Shown here: positions 1 to 15,705 of the stretch, one piece after another
How positions within the stretch are numbered: the stretch's first letter is position 1
Layout: each line of letters starts with the position of its first letter
Origin: Sphagnum compactum
Taxonomy: Eukaryota; Bryophyta; Sphagnopsida; Sphagnales
DNA length: 64,000 nt
Assembly (NCBI GenBank): GCA_965153455.1
Contig: OZ234499.1
Location: 17,294,271 to 17,358,270, forward strand
Direction of reading: 5' to 3'
The notes under the pieces: generated by a model
What the model was told of the DNA's origin: nothing
What the model saw: the letters and a program-made list of their open reading frames with translations, nothing else
Database searches by the model: none
Translations under genes and position numbers: made by a program

Positions 1-1378
1 CTTCTGCACTCTCTGCCCATTTGTATGCACCTCCCAAACCTTTGACTAGGCTAGGCTGTTTCGCATGCACTCACAATCCAAATTTACATTGATTAGAAAT
101 CTCATAGCAGGGCTGCACAAAAATGAGCTGCCACCCAAAGCACAAGCGCACTTATTTTCGCTCCTTGGGATGGTCACAAAATGAGTGGCCATCCGAGTCA
201 AAGGGATACTTATTTCAAGAACCAACTGCTCCTTGATGAAGGTTACCCTATACTTTAGACACTCTTGCCAAAGTTTTGGAACCCAAATAAGAAAAACCCT
301 GTAAATAAAAATGAGGGATGGGAACCCCATCCATCAAAAGTACAGGGCAAAAGAGAACACAAGTAGACACAACCCAAAGAAGAAACAAAAGCAAACAATC
401 AACCAAAAAAAAAAACAGGGAAAGACCCAAAGGGCTTCCAAGTCTTTTGTGGGTGGGAAGTCTGTTGGTGGCAGGGGGAAAGCCCTTGCCATCACTTATT
501 GCCCTTGTTAATTGCCAACAACAATAAGGAGGAGAGACTTTGAATGGCCTCTATAAGCAGAAGAGAGACATCATTCTTGACTTTCCATTATTCTTTGAAA
601 AGCTCTGGGTTGTGATATCTTCCCGTGGACTTATTTGCTAAATTTTGCAAACTTTTCAGCTGGCAAATGAAGCTGTAAATTGCACATGGGTCTTTTTTTC
701 CTCTCTCTGCCACTGATCACACACACACAAAGGCCTCATCACAACAGTACATTTGCTGTTTCAAAAGGGTTTTTTGCTTGCCTCTCTGAACCACCACCAT
801 CACCACCACCCATGATCTTCAGTTACAGCCAGGAGGCACTAAGTCTGAGTGTTTCACTAGAAATGAACATGGAAGACATATAGAGAGCATAACTATGTCC
901 CACAGCTTGTGCCCATAGGCCATTAGCCTAGGCCAAAAAATGGTACAAAACACAGGTAAACATAGGAATTCTTGGCAGCCAATGAGGTGTGCAAGCAGTC
1001 GCCCAAGGGACCCAGTTTTTTTTTTTTCTTTTGGGGGTCGGTGGGGATGGTGTTGATTTTTCTGGATTTTGTTGTTCCCATCAAGTTCCCATACATGCTA
1101 CCCCAAGTTCCCAATGTGTTCCATAAGTTCCTAACATGTGCTCGACAAAAGGATATGGAATATATGTGGTGTGTGCGTGTACAACCCATCTGCACCATGT
1201 GGTGGTATAGAGAATGAATTCAGAGAAAAATGGTGACCTGAACATAAAATCTAGTTCGTGGAAAGATTTAGTACAATCAGAAAGCATGGGGTATTAGAAT
1301 TCTCCAATAAGGTTGGGAACAGTGTTTTAAAAGCCAGTTTTGTGATTTAGCTACGGTGTTGATCATACATAAAAAGGT
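1..1378. other. No gene recognised
   Basis: AT-rich sequence with short open frames on both strands and no recognisable protein family. It holds A-rich stretches near 400-420, a CA run near 720 and a T run near 1017-1028. I see no coding or structural RNA signal. Confidence 0.5.
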
Positions 1379-1825
1379 TTAGCCAAATTTGGCTATAAAT
1401 AAATTATAAAAGTAAGAGTATCTAAGCATCCTTCTATATTGTCGGCTACAAGTAATGGGAATTGATGTAAAACTCTAACAAGTTTCCTGATTTTGGGCAA
1501 GAATGGCAACAGAAGAAAGCCCCCCAAAACCTCTGTTTTCCTTTCATCTGTTGATTGGGTTCTGTCTACTAGCAACAGCCAGCTTTTGCAGCCTTCTTTT
1601 ACTGGCAAAAATCTTGCTGAATAGTGAAATTATAAATCAAAATAAATCAATAATGAAGTGATTTTTTGAGGGTTTCAATTTGTCAAAGAGTCCCAAACAA
1701 AAAAGAAAAGTAAAGATAATTAGATTTCTGTATTTGGTTTTCATTAAGTAGGCAAAAAAATAAATAGAAAGATGATTCAAGATTTGTACTTCATATCTAG
1801 TTTATAGCCATATTTGGCTAAATCT
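1379..1825. mobile_element. MITE-like element with palindromic ends
   Basis: The left end reads TTTAGCCAAATTTGGCTA followed by TAAA; the right end (about 1803-1824) is its reverse complement with one mismatch, giving terminal inverted repeats of about 22 bp. Each end is itself nearly palindromic (TAGCCAAATTTGGCTA). The roughly 445-bp interior has no coding sequence, as expected of a non-autonomous DNA element. A related segment lies at about 39087-39200, sharing the TAGCCAAA..TTTGGCTA start and an internal ATCCTTCTATATT motif followed by GGCTAC. I could not define a target-site duplication, so the outer boundary and superfamily are open. Confidence 0.45.
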
Positions 1826-4800
1826 TGCTATCGAATGATGATTGTCACTTTAACTGCATCTTTCTCCTATACATGATCACCACTTTTCCTACATCAAAAA
1901 ATTCATTAAAGAGAACACTGAGCTTCAGGCATCCACCAAGACCGAGCTGCAAATCATCATCATGATGACACTATGAAATCAACCTGGAAGATCTCAAAAG
2001 TGGGGACCCTTTTGACAAATTTTATTGCATGCAATAAAACAAGGTGACTTTCTTATACCTTTGTAGTGTGCTCAACACATGTTGTTTCAAACAAAATGAT
2101 GTTGGGGAACTGAAAGGACCCAAAAAGCATTAGCATGTCCAATAGTCCCGGTTTCTTTCCTTTTGTCCAGTGACAATAGAAACCACCTTACACTTTCAAC
2201 ATAGAGTCTATTTCTTTTGATTGGAGCACATATGCCTTAGTCCATTGGTTAGTCTAGTGACTATTCCTTATGACATTTTATAATGCATAATTTCTGTTGA
2301 TTCGAGCAACCTGTGCAAAAATGGGCATCTCCGTACCAGTAGTCTTAGTTAAGCAAAACACACCTCCAGACCCTCCAGTGTCCAACCTCCTCCACCTGCC
2401 AATACCTGTTATATGCGGCTGCCCCCCCCCCCCCAAGCCCCAGAATTGCCCATGTGCATTTGTTGCAAGTCGATGGACTTGAGAAAGGTTTCATGGGTTC
2501 CGTTTAGTGTTTCATTTGTGACCAATTTTCACACTGTGGGGACCAAATAAAATAAATCAATCAATCAATTAATTAATTAAATATACATGTCCTCCCATAG
2601 ATGCTTGAATTGTCTCAAAAAATCTTTTAAAAAAAGAAAAAAAATTATTTATGTTCATTACATTAATTATCTTGAACTAATTCTTACCATATGCTCTTGG
2701 AACACCTCTAGATTTTATGACCATTTGTCATTATAGGAATGCTTTGATTGTATTTTTAATGCTATTGATTGTTTTCATTCTATTTTTGTAATTGTTTTTA
2801 TCGGATGTTTCAAATTTCAGATGTTCATGTTTGTGATTACAATTGTACAAGTAAACAAAAAACTTAATGCCAGGACACTTATGCCATGGCTATACACACA
2901 AAATAGTGTCACAATATATTGCTAGTTTTGCCAAATAAGGAGGCCAAGCTCTTTAGCCATGTTATGATTTTGCTATAAAAATACCCCCAAATTTTAAGTG
3001 TAATGGTACCCACACCTGGTTCATGATAGAAGTCTGCCAACATTTCACCCAAAAAAAAAATGCTGATGATCATTGTCATGCACTCTCACGATTGACAAAG
3101 GCTTGCACAGCAAAAACAAATTAGTGTGTTAGGGGGGGAGAGGTTGTTGGCGGGGGGAATCACCAACTCAAGACAACCAATAAATGATGCCCCAAACAAG
3201 GGGTTGATAACTCCATTTCACTTTCTTGTCATCATGCAAACACATTGCATCCCAAACCTTATCAAAAGACTCAAGGATTCGATTGTCTTCCTTAAGGTGT
3301 TTATTGATTTGTTGTAGAACATGCTATCATTCCATTCTCCCATAGTCAACCAAACCTTCCCATATGATATTCCTAAGCTTGCCGTATGTCAATTATTGTC
3401 ATCAAATACTAAAATCATTTCGCTCGATCTATTGTAACCCCAAAAAATAAACATACCATAAAAACAAACTACCTTAAACTTTGAAGAAGACTATTGTATC
3501 CTATTGACAATTGCAATTTTTGGCAAACAATAAATTAAGATATAATGAGTTTACAAACCAAAACCCTATTGCTCTTGCTCCTATGCTACATTCCATTTCA
3601 GATTTGTTGAACTCAAAGATTTCTACAAAATCATTGATTTCATCACAGTATTCATTCAACTGCTACTCTACTCAACTACTGTATTGTTCAATTTTGAACT
3701 TTGACCTAACTATTTCTTGAAGATTTTGAAGTTTAGCCATGAATTAGTTCTCTCAATGTTCAGCCAATCTTATGAACTGTTAAATCCCCCTCACTAACAT
3801 GCAATGCAATAGTTCTTACACAACACTATGACAATATGATTGCAACATGTGTTCCGTGATCCTTTCCATCTCTTGGTTTCAAGCTATTGCACTGGTGGTG
3901 TAGATGAATAGTATTAAGTCTAAGCAGAACCATTACAAGCATAAACAAGTCTTCCATGTAGAGCTCAAGGTGTTAGAGCAGGTTCTCAAGACGCATTATA
4001 CTACGAGAAAGACATTAGTGGGAAGAGCAACTTGGGATTTGGTGCTTTGGGATGGTTAGTATGAAATATTTGTGATGGGTATCTTCAAATCAATCATAAT
4101 TCTAAATTTGTCTATATGCCCAATATGTTATAGTTCAAACCACCTCATAAATTCATCATCTCATGGCACCAACCCCTCATATCACCTCTATAATACATAG
4201 TGATTTGCCCTAACTAGTCATTGGCACAACGGGAGACAAGGAAATAACAACTATTTAACAAAGCAACATTCTCAAAAGCAAATTCTCAATTTTCAGGACT
4301 TGACAACTTCCATGCATTCCTCACAATGCCCTTCTTTTATATTCTTCCCTCATCCTTCACAACTGAAGCTCCACCAATGTCACTTCATCCTCAACCATTC
4401 ACCTCAAGGATAAGATCAACCATGCACCACACACAAAAAAAAGACAACACCACACTCTCACATGTTCACTTCAAGTTCTAATGTCTAATTTGCATAAACA
4501 ACAACCGATTGCCAACTTTTAGCTGTCGCAATTATAACATAGATAAAGACATGAATTATGAAACCTTAAACCTTAGTGTTCACATTGACAACCCATTTGT
4601 AGCCATGTCATTGAGGGTCACACTATATGGCCTAGCATAACACCCTTAAGTAAGGACCACACAAATTTAAATTTTAAAACCTTGTTTGACAACTGCTATT
4701 GAATATGCATTGTTTCAAGTGAGGAGCCTTCTTAACCCATTTCAAATGTGGGGTCAATTTGAGGTCATACAAGAACATAAAAGCAAATTTTTGTGCCTTG

Positions 4801-6040
4801 GCAAGTCATATGTAATGATATTATGATACAAAAAGGAGCTTGGAAGCCCCAAAAAAAAAGGGAAAAATTCATTGGTTTAATTCAACCCCTGATCATTTAT
4901 TGTTGTGATGATCGTGCTTTGTTCCAAATAACAAAGTTTTTTTGTTTGTTTCATATTATGTTTGTTGGAGCCCACATTCATGAAAAAGGGAAAAAGTTAA
5001 GTGCTTGGTTTGTTTGTTTTGTTGCTTGCTATTCATGGTGCATCAAGGAGCTTTGTTTTTTATTAAATTGAAGGATTTTGCAGTGGTGGGAAATTGGTGG
5101 AACTTTGATAATAAGGAGCAAAAGATTGCACTGAGCTAAATATCTTCTTGTTGTTGAAGAAAGTTAAGTACTTGGGTTGAAAAACATTGTTTTTTATAAT
5201 TGTTGTTTGGATTTATGATGCACTTATGAGAAGAATACTCTTGGTGTTAATTATATTTTTCAAGTTTTCATTGTGTTGGACATTTAAGGTTATAACTAGT
5301 ATGTTAAAATGGGTAATTGTTGAACATGATGAAACACTAAGGGGTTTTGGAATGCATTGTTTCAATAACAATTGTGTTTGAGATAATACTTATGGGGAGT
5401 GAACTATGAGATGAGATGGAAGTGAGTATCCTTATAGGCATTCTAAGATTGGAATTGCAATGATCTTTATATGGAGATTGGGAAAAAAATTAAAAATTGT
5501 GTAATTGAAAAATAAAGGATTAGATTGTAATTTTGACCTTGTGCAAGCTTTTGGGTTTGTGAAAGGGAGTGAATTTTTGGTTGGGAATAGATCTATGTGA
5601 AAAGTAATGCTTCGAAAAGGACTGTCAATGTTTGATAAAAAACGAATTTTTTAAATTAAATATTCTAGCATTATAGATTTATTTTGTATGTGGAAGATAA
5701 TGTAGTTACCATGCCACATGTATAATTATGTTTTGATATTGTGATTATAGATTGATTTTCATGTGTAATTCCTTGATTAGGATGTAATACAAAATCCCTT
5801 AGTTCTTTTTTAAGGCGACAATAAAACCAATGTGTGATAGATTTAAGGTTTTTGAAATTGCAAGAAGGACAACCAACTTGTAAGTTTTGATTTGTCTTAA
5901 TGTGCCATGTGTTGATTGTTAAGGCTTATGCCATAATGATAAAATGAAATCAAAATCCTTCATAGCTCTCCATTTCCTCTATACTTATTTCCATTTTAAC
6001 TTGTAATATGTAAAGGTCTATGTTTCAAAATATGTTACAC
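1826..6040. other. Intergenic, nothing recognised
   Basis: AT-rich sequence without a recognisable gene. A run of 13 C lies at 2422-2434. A TAAT/TCAA simple repeat lies near 2555-2580. Open frames here are short, lack family motifs and look like chance. Confidence 0.5.
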
Positions 6041-6049
6041 TTAAACACA

Positions 6050-7683
6050 ACTTTTGCATGTATGAGTTTCCTTCCTAATTTAACATTATAACTCACCATC
6101 TAGTCTTTCCCATTCCATCTCCATTGTCCTAAATCAAATGTTAGACTCCCACTGTCCTCATAAAACAAATTACAGACTAATCTTTGAAAGCCCATTGTGG
6201 TACAAATTCTCACCTTCTTGAACACATCCCATAATTCTCTCCAATTAGCTAGCAACTATAGTGTTTTAGAATGTTCTCTTGACACATATAGAGAAACCTC
6301 TTTTGGGATCACCTCCCTTTATGCATTGACTATTTTATTTTGGGTTTAAAGTTGTTGATAGTACAAAACACCTTTATTTGATTAGCACCTTCATAGATGT
6401 CAATCCACTCCTCAACACTTTTCTCTTGGGTTGGTTACTTGAACTCCTTTAACTTGGTTACCCAACTTGTAAGTATGTTGTTAAACATTTTTTGGCAAAA
6501 ATTATGCTTGCTTTCCTCCATGTAAAATTGGTTCTTGCCTTTTCTCATGGTTGAAAGTTTTTGTTGTTAGCTTCCCATTGGTTTCCTATTTTACACAAAC
6601 TTGATTTACCCAATTTTTGGGCTCTCAGGATGAAGATCCCAAGTTCCTTTTCTCTAAATCTCACCCCATCACAACTTCACTTGTTTAATGGAATCAACAA
6701 AACTAGGTGTAGAGAATTAAATCTTATCCATCATGCTTTTCCAAGCTTTCAATATTTTCATCTTGATCTTAGATCCTATAGAAGATACATGGCTTTTGAT
6801 AAGGGCCCACCTAACATCTGGAAGCCATCTTTTGTGTGAAGAAGGCATGTAGTTAGGCAATTTATACTGAAAAATCCACTTAAGGTTTGAATCCCTAGGC
6901 TCATAGGTTGAAATGATCCACTTACAAAAATAAGGCACTTAGTGTTTTTTATAGATCAATAAAAACCTTGCCACCAACATTCTTGTGGGCATAATAGTTT
7001 TGTATCATCTATATATTGAAAGGTTGTTTGTTTCCTTGTTCCCTTAGGCAACATGACACCTTTGAAGTTTCCCATTCTAACTATTTCCTTGACCATAAAA
7101 TTTAACACTTCATTTATTAAGGTAAGAATGGTAGGGTACTTGAAGACATCACCTCACACCCCTTTCTCTCTTGAATGGCCTTGTGATGGCACCATTTAGA
7201 CATACCACAACCTCAACCTCTTTAAAAAAACAATTTTGTCATTTCAACAAATCCTTTAGTATGCCCATTTTGAGCATAGCCTCAAACATAAAGCCTTAGC
7301 TACTTTATCATATGCTTCAATAAAATCTAAGGAAAACAAGAGGTTGATTTGAATGCTTGACCCAATCTATGGTTTTTTGAACTAGAAGCACATTGTATAA
7401 ATAAAATCCAGTTGAATATTTTGATCAGCATCAATTATTCCATAAGAATTGGTTCTAATCTTTGTTAGAGCAACTTTGTAAACATCTTATAAGAAACATT
7501 TAGCAAGATAATTGGATGCCAATTACCAATGTGTTCTTTTTCATTTGTTTTTAATATCAAAGTAATCAAACCCCTATTTACCCCATTAAGAGAGGGTCTT
7601 TCCTTGATTGCAGAATCTATCAACTTGAAATAAACAAACATTAAACAAGAGCAACAAATTAAATGCAACATCAGTCTTGACAC
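6050..7683 (-). mobile_element. LINE (L1-like) reverse transcriptase remnant
   Basis: Minus-strand translation in shifting frames gives the blocks of a plant non-LTR reverse transcriptase in order. At 7465-7683 the motif GLITLILK is followed by NWHPIILLNVSYKMFTK (the conserved NWRPISLLN..YK block). At about 7325-7350 is LDFIEAYDKV (block A, LDFxKAYD). At about 7060-7110 is LNFMVKEIVRMGNFKG. At about 6995-7020 is QYIDDT, the YADD catalytic box with I for A. At about 6720-6790 is a post-RT segment ending KAWKSM. Weaker C-terminal similarity reaches about 6050. At least three frameshifts and several stops show that it is dead. The 5' part (endonuclease, ORF1) is absent; its upstream side meets the fold-back element at about 7700. 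Confidence 0.8.
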
Positions 7684-7699
7684 AATTTAAAACATTTCT

Positions 7700-9031
7700 C
7701 AATACAAAAAAGTTTTTGAATTTTTTTGACTAGACTTAAATTGTCGTTAGCATTTTAATTATCTTTCTTAAACAATATTTCCAAAGAAAAAAAATGATCT
7801 AGTGACTAGAATTGCCCCCTTCAACCAAAGTGTTCATGGTGTGATTTTTATCTTGACTTCTCTTTCTTTTCCATGAACAAAATGGATGAAAAAAATAGCT
7901 TCTAAGCAACTTTTTCAAGCCAAATGCCCTAGAGATATAAGAACTTTCCCTAGGGAGGACACAAAATGGTAGTCCCAACCATGTTCCCTTGGGGAGAAGA
8001 CAACTAAGATGCCATGAGTCAATTCCCCTTTACAAAACAATTTCCTTTAGGGGGCAACTTCTTTAAAGAGAAGGGGTTTAAGTTCCCTTAGGGAGCGACT
8101 TCCCGAATGTTTGATAAGCCAGCACAAGGGATAAACTTTGTTCATTTTTTATACCATTGGAAAACTTTCAGAATGTAAATATCTAAAATGATCTTACATT
8201 CTTGATTTGAAGATATGAATTAAATGTTGTGACAAAAAAAAGAGCCAAAAATCAAATTTCTAAGGGTGAGAAGGGGCAGTTGCCTGCTCTCTTGAGAAGA
8301 AAGGGACTAAGTCTAGTTCTCCCTATAGGGAAGGGAGTTAAATTGCCCTTGGGAGCAAGTTCTTGAATCTTTGACAAGAAAGTATAACATGTAAACTTTG
8401 ACCAAATAAACGTTTTTAATACCGTTGAAAACCATTTGAAACGTAAATATTTAAAATGATTTTGTAATTTTGACTTGAGACCATGAACTAAAATTTATAG
8501 CAAAAGGAAGAGTCGAGGTTCAAGAAGGTTTTTTCCTTGGGGCAGAAAGGGATTTGGGAATTTGACAATTTTTCTTCTCACCATAACTTTTTGTTCATAT
8601 CATCAAATCAAAACTGCAAGATCATTTTAAATATTTATGCTTCAAGAAATTTTCAATGATATAAAGAGCGTTTGATTTCAATTTTCTTGTCAAACTTGCT
8701 CCCTTGGAACAATTTAGTCCCTTTTTCCATGTGAGAGAAGGTAACCTTAAGTTACCTTCTCCCCCAAGATAAAACAACTAACTTTTTCCCTGGGGCATCC
8801 AGTTTGAAGAAAATTGCCTAAAAGTCATTTTTTTCATCCATTTTGTTTATGGAAAAAAAAGAGAATTTGAAAAAAGAATCAAACCATAAACCCTTTGATT
8901 GAAGAAAGAGATTCTAACCATTGGATCATTTAATTTCCTTGAAAGTATTGTGTAGAAAATTTATTAAAATGTTAATCACAATTCAAGTACAATTAAAAAA
9001 TTAAAAAATCGAAAACATTTGTGTGGCCGAG
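7700..9031. mobile_element. Fold-back element with long complex inverted repeats
   Basis: The outer left arm (from about 7705) matches the reverse complement of the right arm (to about 9030). Left GCATTTTAATTATCTTTC and TGATCTAGTGACTAGAAT pair with the reverse complements of right-arm sequence at 8900-8990, and the 7870 segment around ATGAACAAAATGGATGAAAA pairs with 8830-8850. Inside are three diverged copies of a roughly 170-bp module, two direct (about 8090-8245 and 8340-8514) and one inverted (about 8550-8713). Each contains a core like AAATATTTAAAATGATCTT. No coding capacity is visible. The organisation fits a fold-back or MULE-like non-autonomous element, or a decayed hairpin locus. Confidence 0.65.
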
Positions 9032-10990
9032 CATTGTCCTACAACTGCATTAAGAACCGATGCCACATTTAATTAATTCATTGCTCCTGTTTATTGTTTG
9101 CCCTTAAATAATCCTCTCCTATTAAAATCCCAGAAAAAAGGGTGTAAAAAATGAAAATGAAAAATAAAAAAAATTCTGCCAGTGCTTTTATGTCAGGTAG
9201 AGAAAGCCCTACTCTTAAAATCCACATTCATATTGACAAAAAGGGTTATCCCTGCAAAGCTGTCTTGTCTTCCAATGAAGTCAGATCTTCAGCATGTAAG
9301 AGGAGGAGGAGGAGGAGGAGGAGGATTTGACCAATAAAGGAAAGAAAATAATAAATAAATGGGGACAGATAAAAACCAAAAAAAGGAACAAAAATCAAAA
9401 TAAAATCTTGTGGCAGGCTTGCAGGTGTAGCTTGAGAATTTTCACTTTTACAAAATTCTGTAGAAATTGTTTAACATGACAATTAGATGGTTCTTACACA
9501 ACAAATTAGATGGTTAGTCTTGACTCTGGAGTATCCCAATTTTCCTTTGTTATTTGTATGGTTTTTTTCTGTGGGTTGTCATCAAAGTAAGTTAGAGTGA
9601 CACTTGTAGGATCCAAAGGTACAGCTTAAGCTAAAGGTAAGAACAAAGGCTACACAACTAGGCTATACGTGTAATATACGCTAGTACACAACTGAACTTT
9701 GCATGAACTTTTTTTGGGCATTGATTGTTGTTGCCTAAACAACATCCCTTGTGTCTTCTCCGTTTCTATCCAATGTTCAAAGTTCAAGCGAGTGTTTGTT
9801 TGTTGGATATTTACTTCATTTTCATCATAACCGGCTGGGTGGTTTAGGGTTTAGTAAATTTTAGGGTTTATTGTTGGATCACACAAGGTATCAACTATCA
9901 AAAAAATGCCTCAAAAAACTCATAATCTGTTGTCAATTTCATCGTAGTAAAACATACCTCCATTTACCATTTTATCGGTTATCTTTCTAGCAATATACCC
10001 TTGTCATTTCATGTATGAAGGTTAATTAATTACCAAATACATGTCCTGAGAACTTGTCTTGTATATTAGAGTTTTTTTTCTTTCCCATCAAGTCCAACTA
10101 AGTTTTAGGGTTTAGATAAATGGAAAGTTTCCAAACACGAAGGCATGAAACTTAATTAACATATATGGGAAGCTCCTGTGCACCCCCCCCCCCCCCCCCC
10201 CTGCCCCCTTCTTTTTCCAACTTCCCAATTTTTGCACCAGCAATTTTCAAACTCCTTCAAAAATTCTCAAAGTGAAAAAAAAACAAAAAAACATGCTACA
10301 ATTTTCTTGTCTTTTTGTCAATACACGCAATCTGTAATGAACTCTTGTTTTATTCATATATATATATATATATAATTTTTTGTTGCCATTGCTAGTTGTT
10401 TGAGTGAGAGATTTGTACTTTTTTCTTTTATGCAATATTTGTTGTGGAATATGACCGACCAACTTGATGGTGTTTTTTTGCATATTAAAAGAAAAGCATC
10501 AAATTTGCCATCATGTACATGCATCCAAATTATTGTGGTCAAGGCTCATCGATCTCTTTACCAATAATATACGGATTTATTGAGAGCCTTTGCATGTGCG
10601 GTGGTACTTACAATTTGTATATACCCACAATTTGCATTTCGGGTATACCATCAAAACTTTTGGTTAGGAATCAAGCAAGCAACATAGCACACTCTAGTAG
10701 TAAAAATGGTGAGCAAATTCAAAGGCTTTTGCTCAATGGGTATTACCATTGTCCATCAGATTTCTCCCTCACACTTTCAGGCTTCACCAGTTGAGTTCTA
10801 TTTTTGCCTCTTCTTTTTTTTTTTTTTTTTGGTTTTTTCTCCCCCCAACCCCACAAATGATGAGCAATGTATAACTTAGTTTTTACTGCAATTGGACACC
10901 ACAACAATCAGTGCCTGTACAACACACACAAAGACACACTTGGCACCTTTCTTTGTGTAAGTGTAAGTATGGTGGTGTTGTATTTTATTT
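9032..10990. other. Intergenic with simple repeats
   Basis: No gene recognised. It contains a (GGA)n run at about 9301-9326, telomere-like TTTAGGG motifs at 9841-9870 and again near 10103, a 19-base C run at 10183-10201, an (AT)n run near 10357-10374 and a T run near 10813-10830. The open frames overlapping these runs are low-complexity artefacts. Confidence 0.5.
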
Positions 10991-10994
10991 TATT

Positions 10995-11400
10995 TAAATT
11001 TTTTTTTGTAAGTGTTGACTTTCAAATTTGGATTTTTCAATTTTTTAAAGATTAGATTTTCTTTTTCTAAGTGTTGGAATTTTCCAATTTGGCTTTGCAC
11101 CATTTTTAGAGTAGTTTTGAATTTCATGTGTTGTCGTTTTTTTTCTTCTTTTTTTTTTCTAAGTGTTGAATTTTCAATTTGGATTTGCATGTTTACATTA
11201 TTGTTGAATATTGATGTGTTTTCTAAGTGTTCCAAATTTTGGATTTTCATTTTAAAATTAGTGTTAACATCTTATTTGTTTTTGTTTTTTTTTTCTAAGA
11301 GTTGAATTTCCAACATGGATTTTCATTTTTAGATTAGTGTTAAATTTTATGTGTTTTTTTTTGGCTAAGTGTTGGATTTCCAATTTGGGTTTGCATTGTA
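10995..11400 (+). repeat. Degenerate tandem repeat, about six units
   Basis: A unit beginning CTAAGTGTTGAATTTTC then AATTTGGATTTGCAT recurs at about 11007, 11068, 11159, 11224, 11296 and 11366, with spacing of roughly 60-90 bp and poly-T linkers of variable length. The copies are clearly related but diverged. The array ends just upstream of the purine-rich leader of the epimerase gene and so lies in its promoter region. Confidence 0.7.
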
Positions 11401-11499
11401 CGCAAACCTGAACCCACAACCACAACAACAGAAACATACAAATTCAATGAAAAAACCCCAAAAGAAAAACAAACACAAAACACAGAAAGTGCACAAAAG

Positions 11500-11760
11500 T
11501 TTTGAAGAGAGAGAAAAAAAAAACTGAAATCTTGAGGAGAGCAACACAAGGGAGAGAGAGAGAAGACGCAGAAGAAGAAGAAGAAGAGACAAAAGCTGAA
11601 ATTTTGAGAAGAGCAGCAGCAGCAGGACCAGAGGGAGAAGAAGAAGAAGAAGAAGAAGAGAGGAGAAAACTGAAATCTTGAGGAGAAGAGCAGCAGTAGT
11701 TAGTAGTAGGAAGAGAAGGAGCAGAACTGAAATCTTGAGGAGAGCAGGGAAGAAGAGATC

Positions 11761-11791
<31 letters not shown>

Positions 11792-11983
11792 TACTAGAGA
11801 GAAATATAGCAGAAGAAAGGCAGAAGAGAAGAGAAGATATAAGGAGGAGATGAGAGAAGAGAAGAATAGGAGAAGAAGAGAGTAGTGGGTCTTGTTCTTG
11901 TTCTGGTTCTATTTGTTCTTCTACTTGGGTAGTGTCATCTGGGCTTTGGGTGATTGAGAAAAGAGGGGTTGAGGGAGCTCAGG
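11500..11983 (+). promoter_or_regulatory. Purine-rich 5' leader of the epimerase gene
   Basis: About 480 bp of almost uninterrupted GA/GAA repeats directly precede the epimerase start codon. A roughly 20-bp motif, CTGAAATCTTGAGGAGAG, recurs at about 11524, 11597, 11668 and 11726. Such purine tracts are common in plant 5' untranslated regions and core promoters. The transcription start cannot be fixed by eye. No in-frame upstream ATG joins the coding sequence. Confidence 0.5.

Positions 11984-15705
<3,722 letters not shown>

Noticed and set aside
4793-5381. Plus-strand frames of 64-92 codons in AT-rich DNA
   Set aside because: No motif, no neighbouring exons, and a composition dominated by Phe, Leu and Ile as expected from T-rich sequence.
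11340-11592. Minus-strand frames rich in Leu, Phe and Ser opposite the epimerase leader
   Set aside because: They are the complement of the GA-rich tract and encode only low-complexity sequence.
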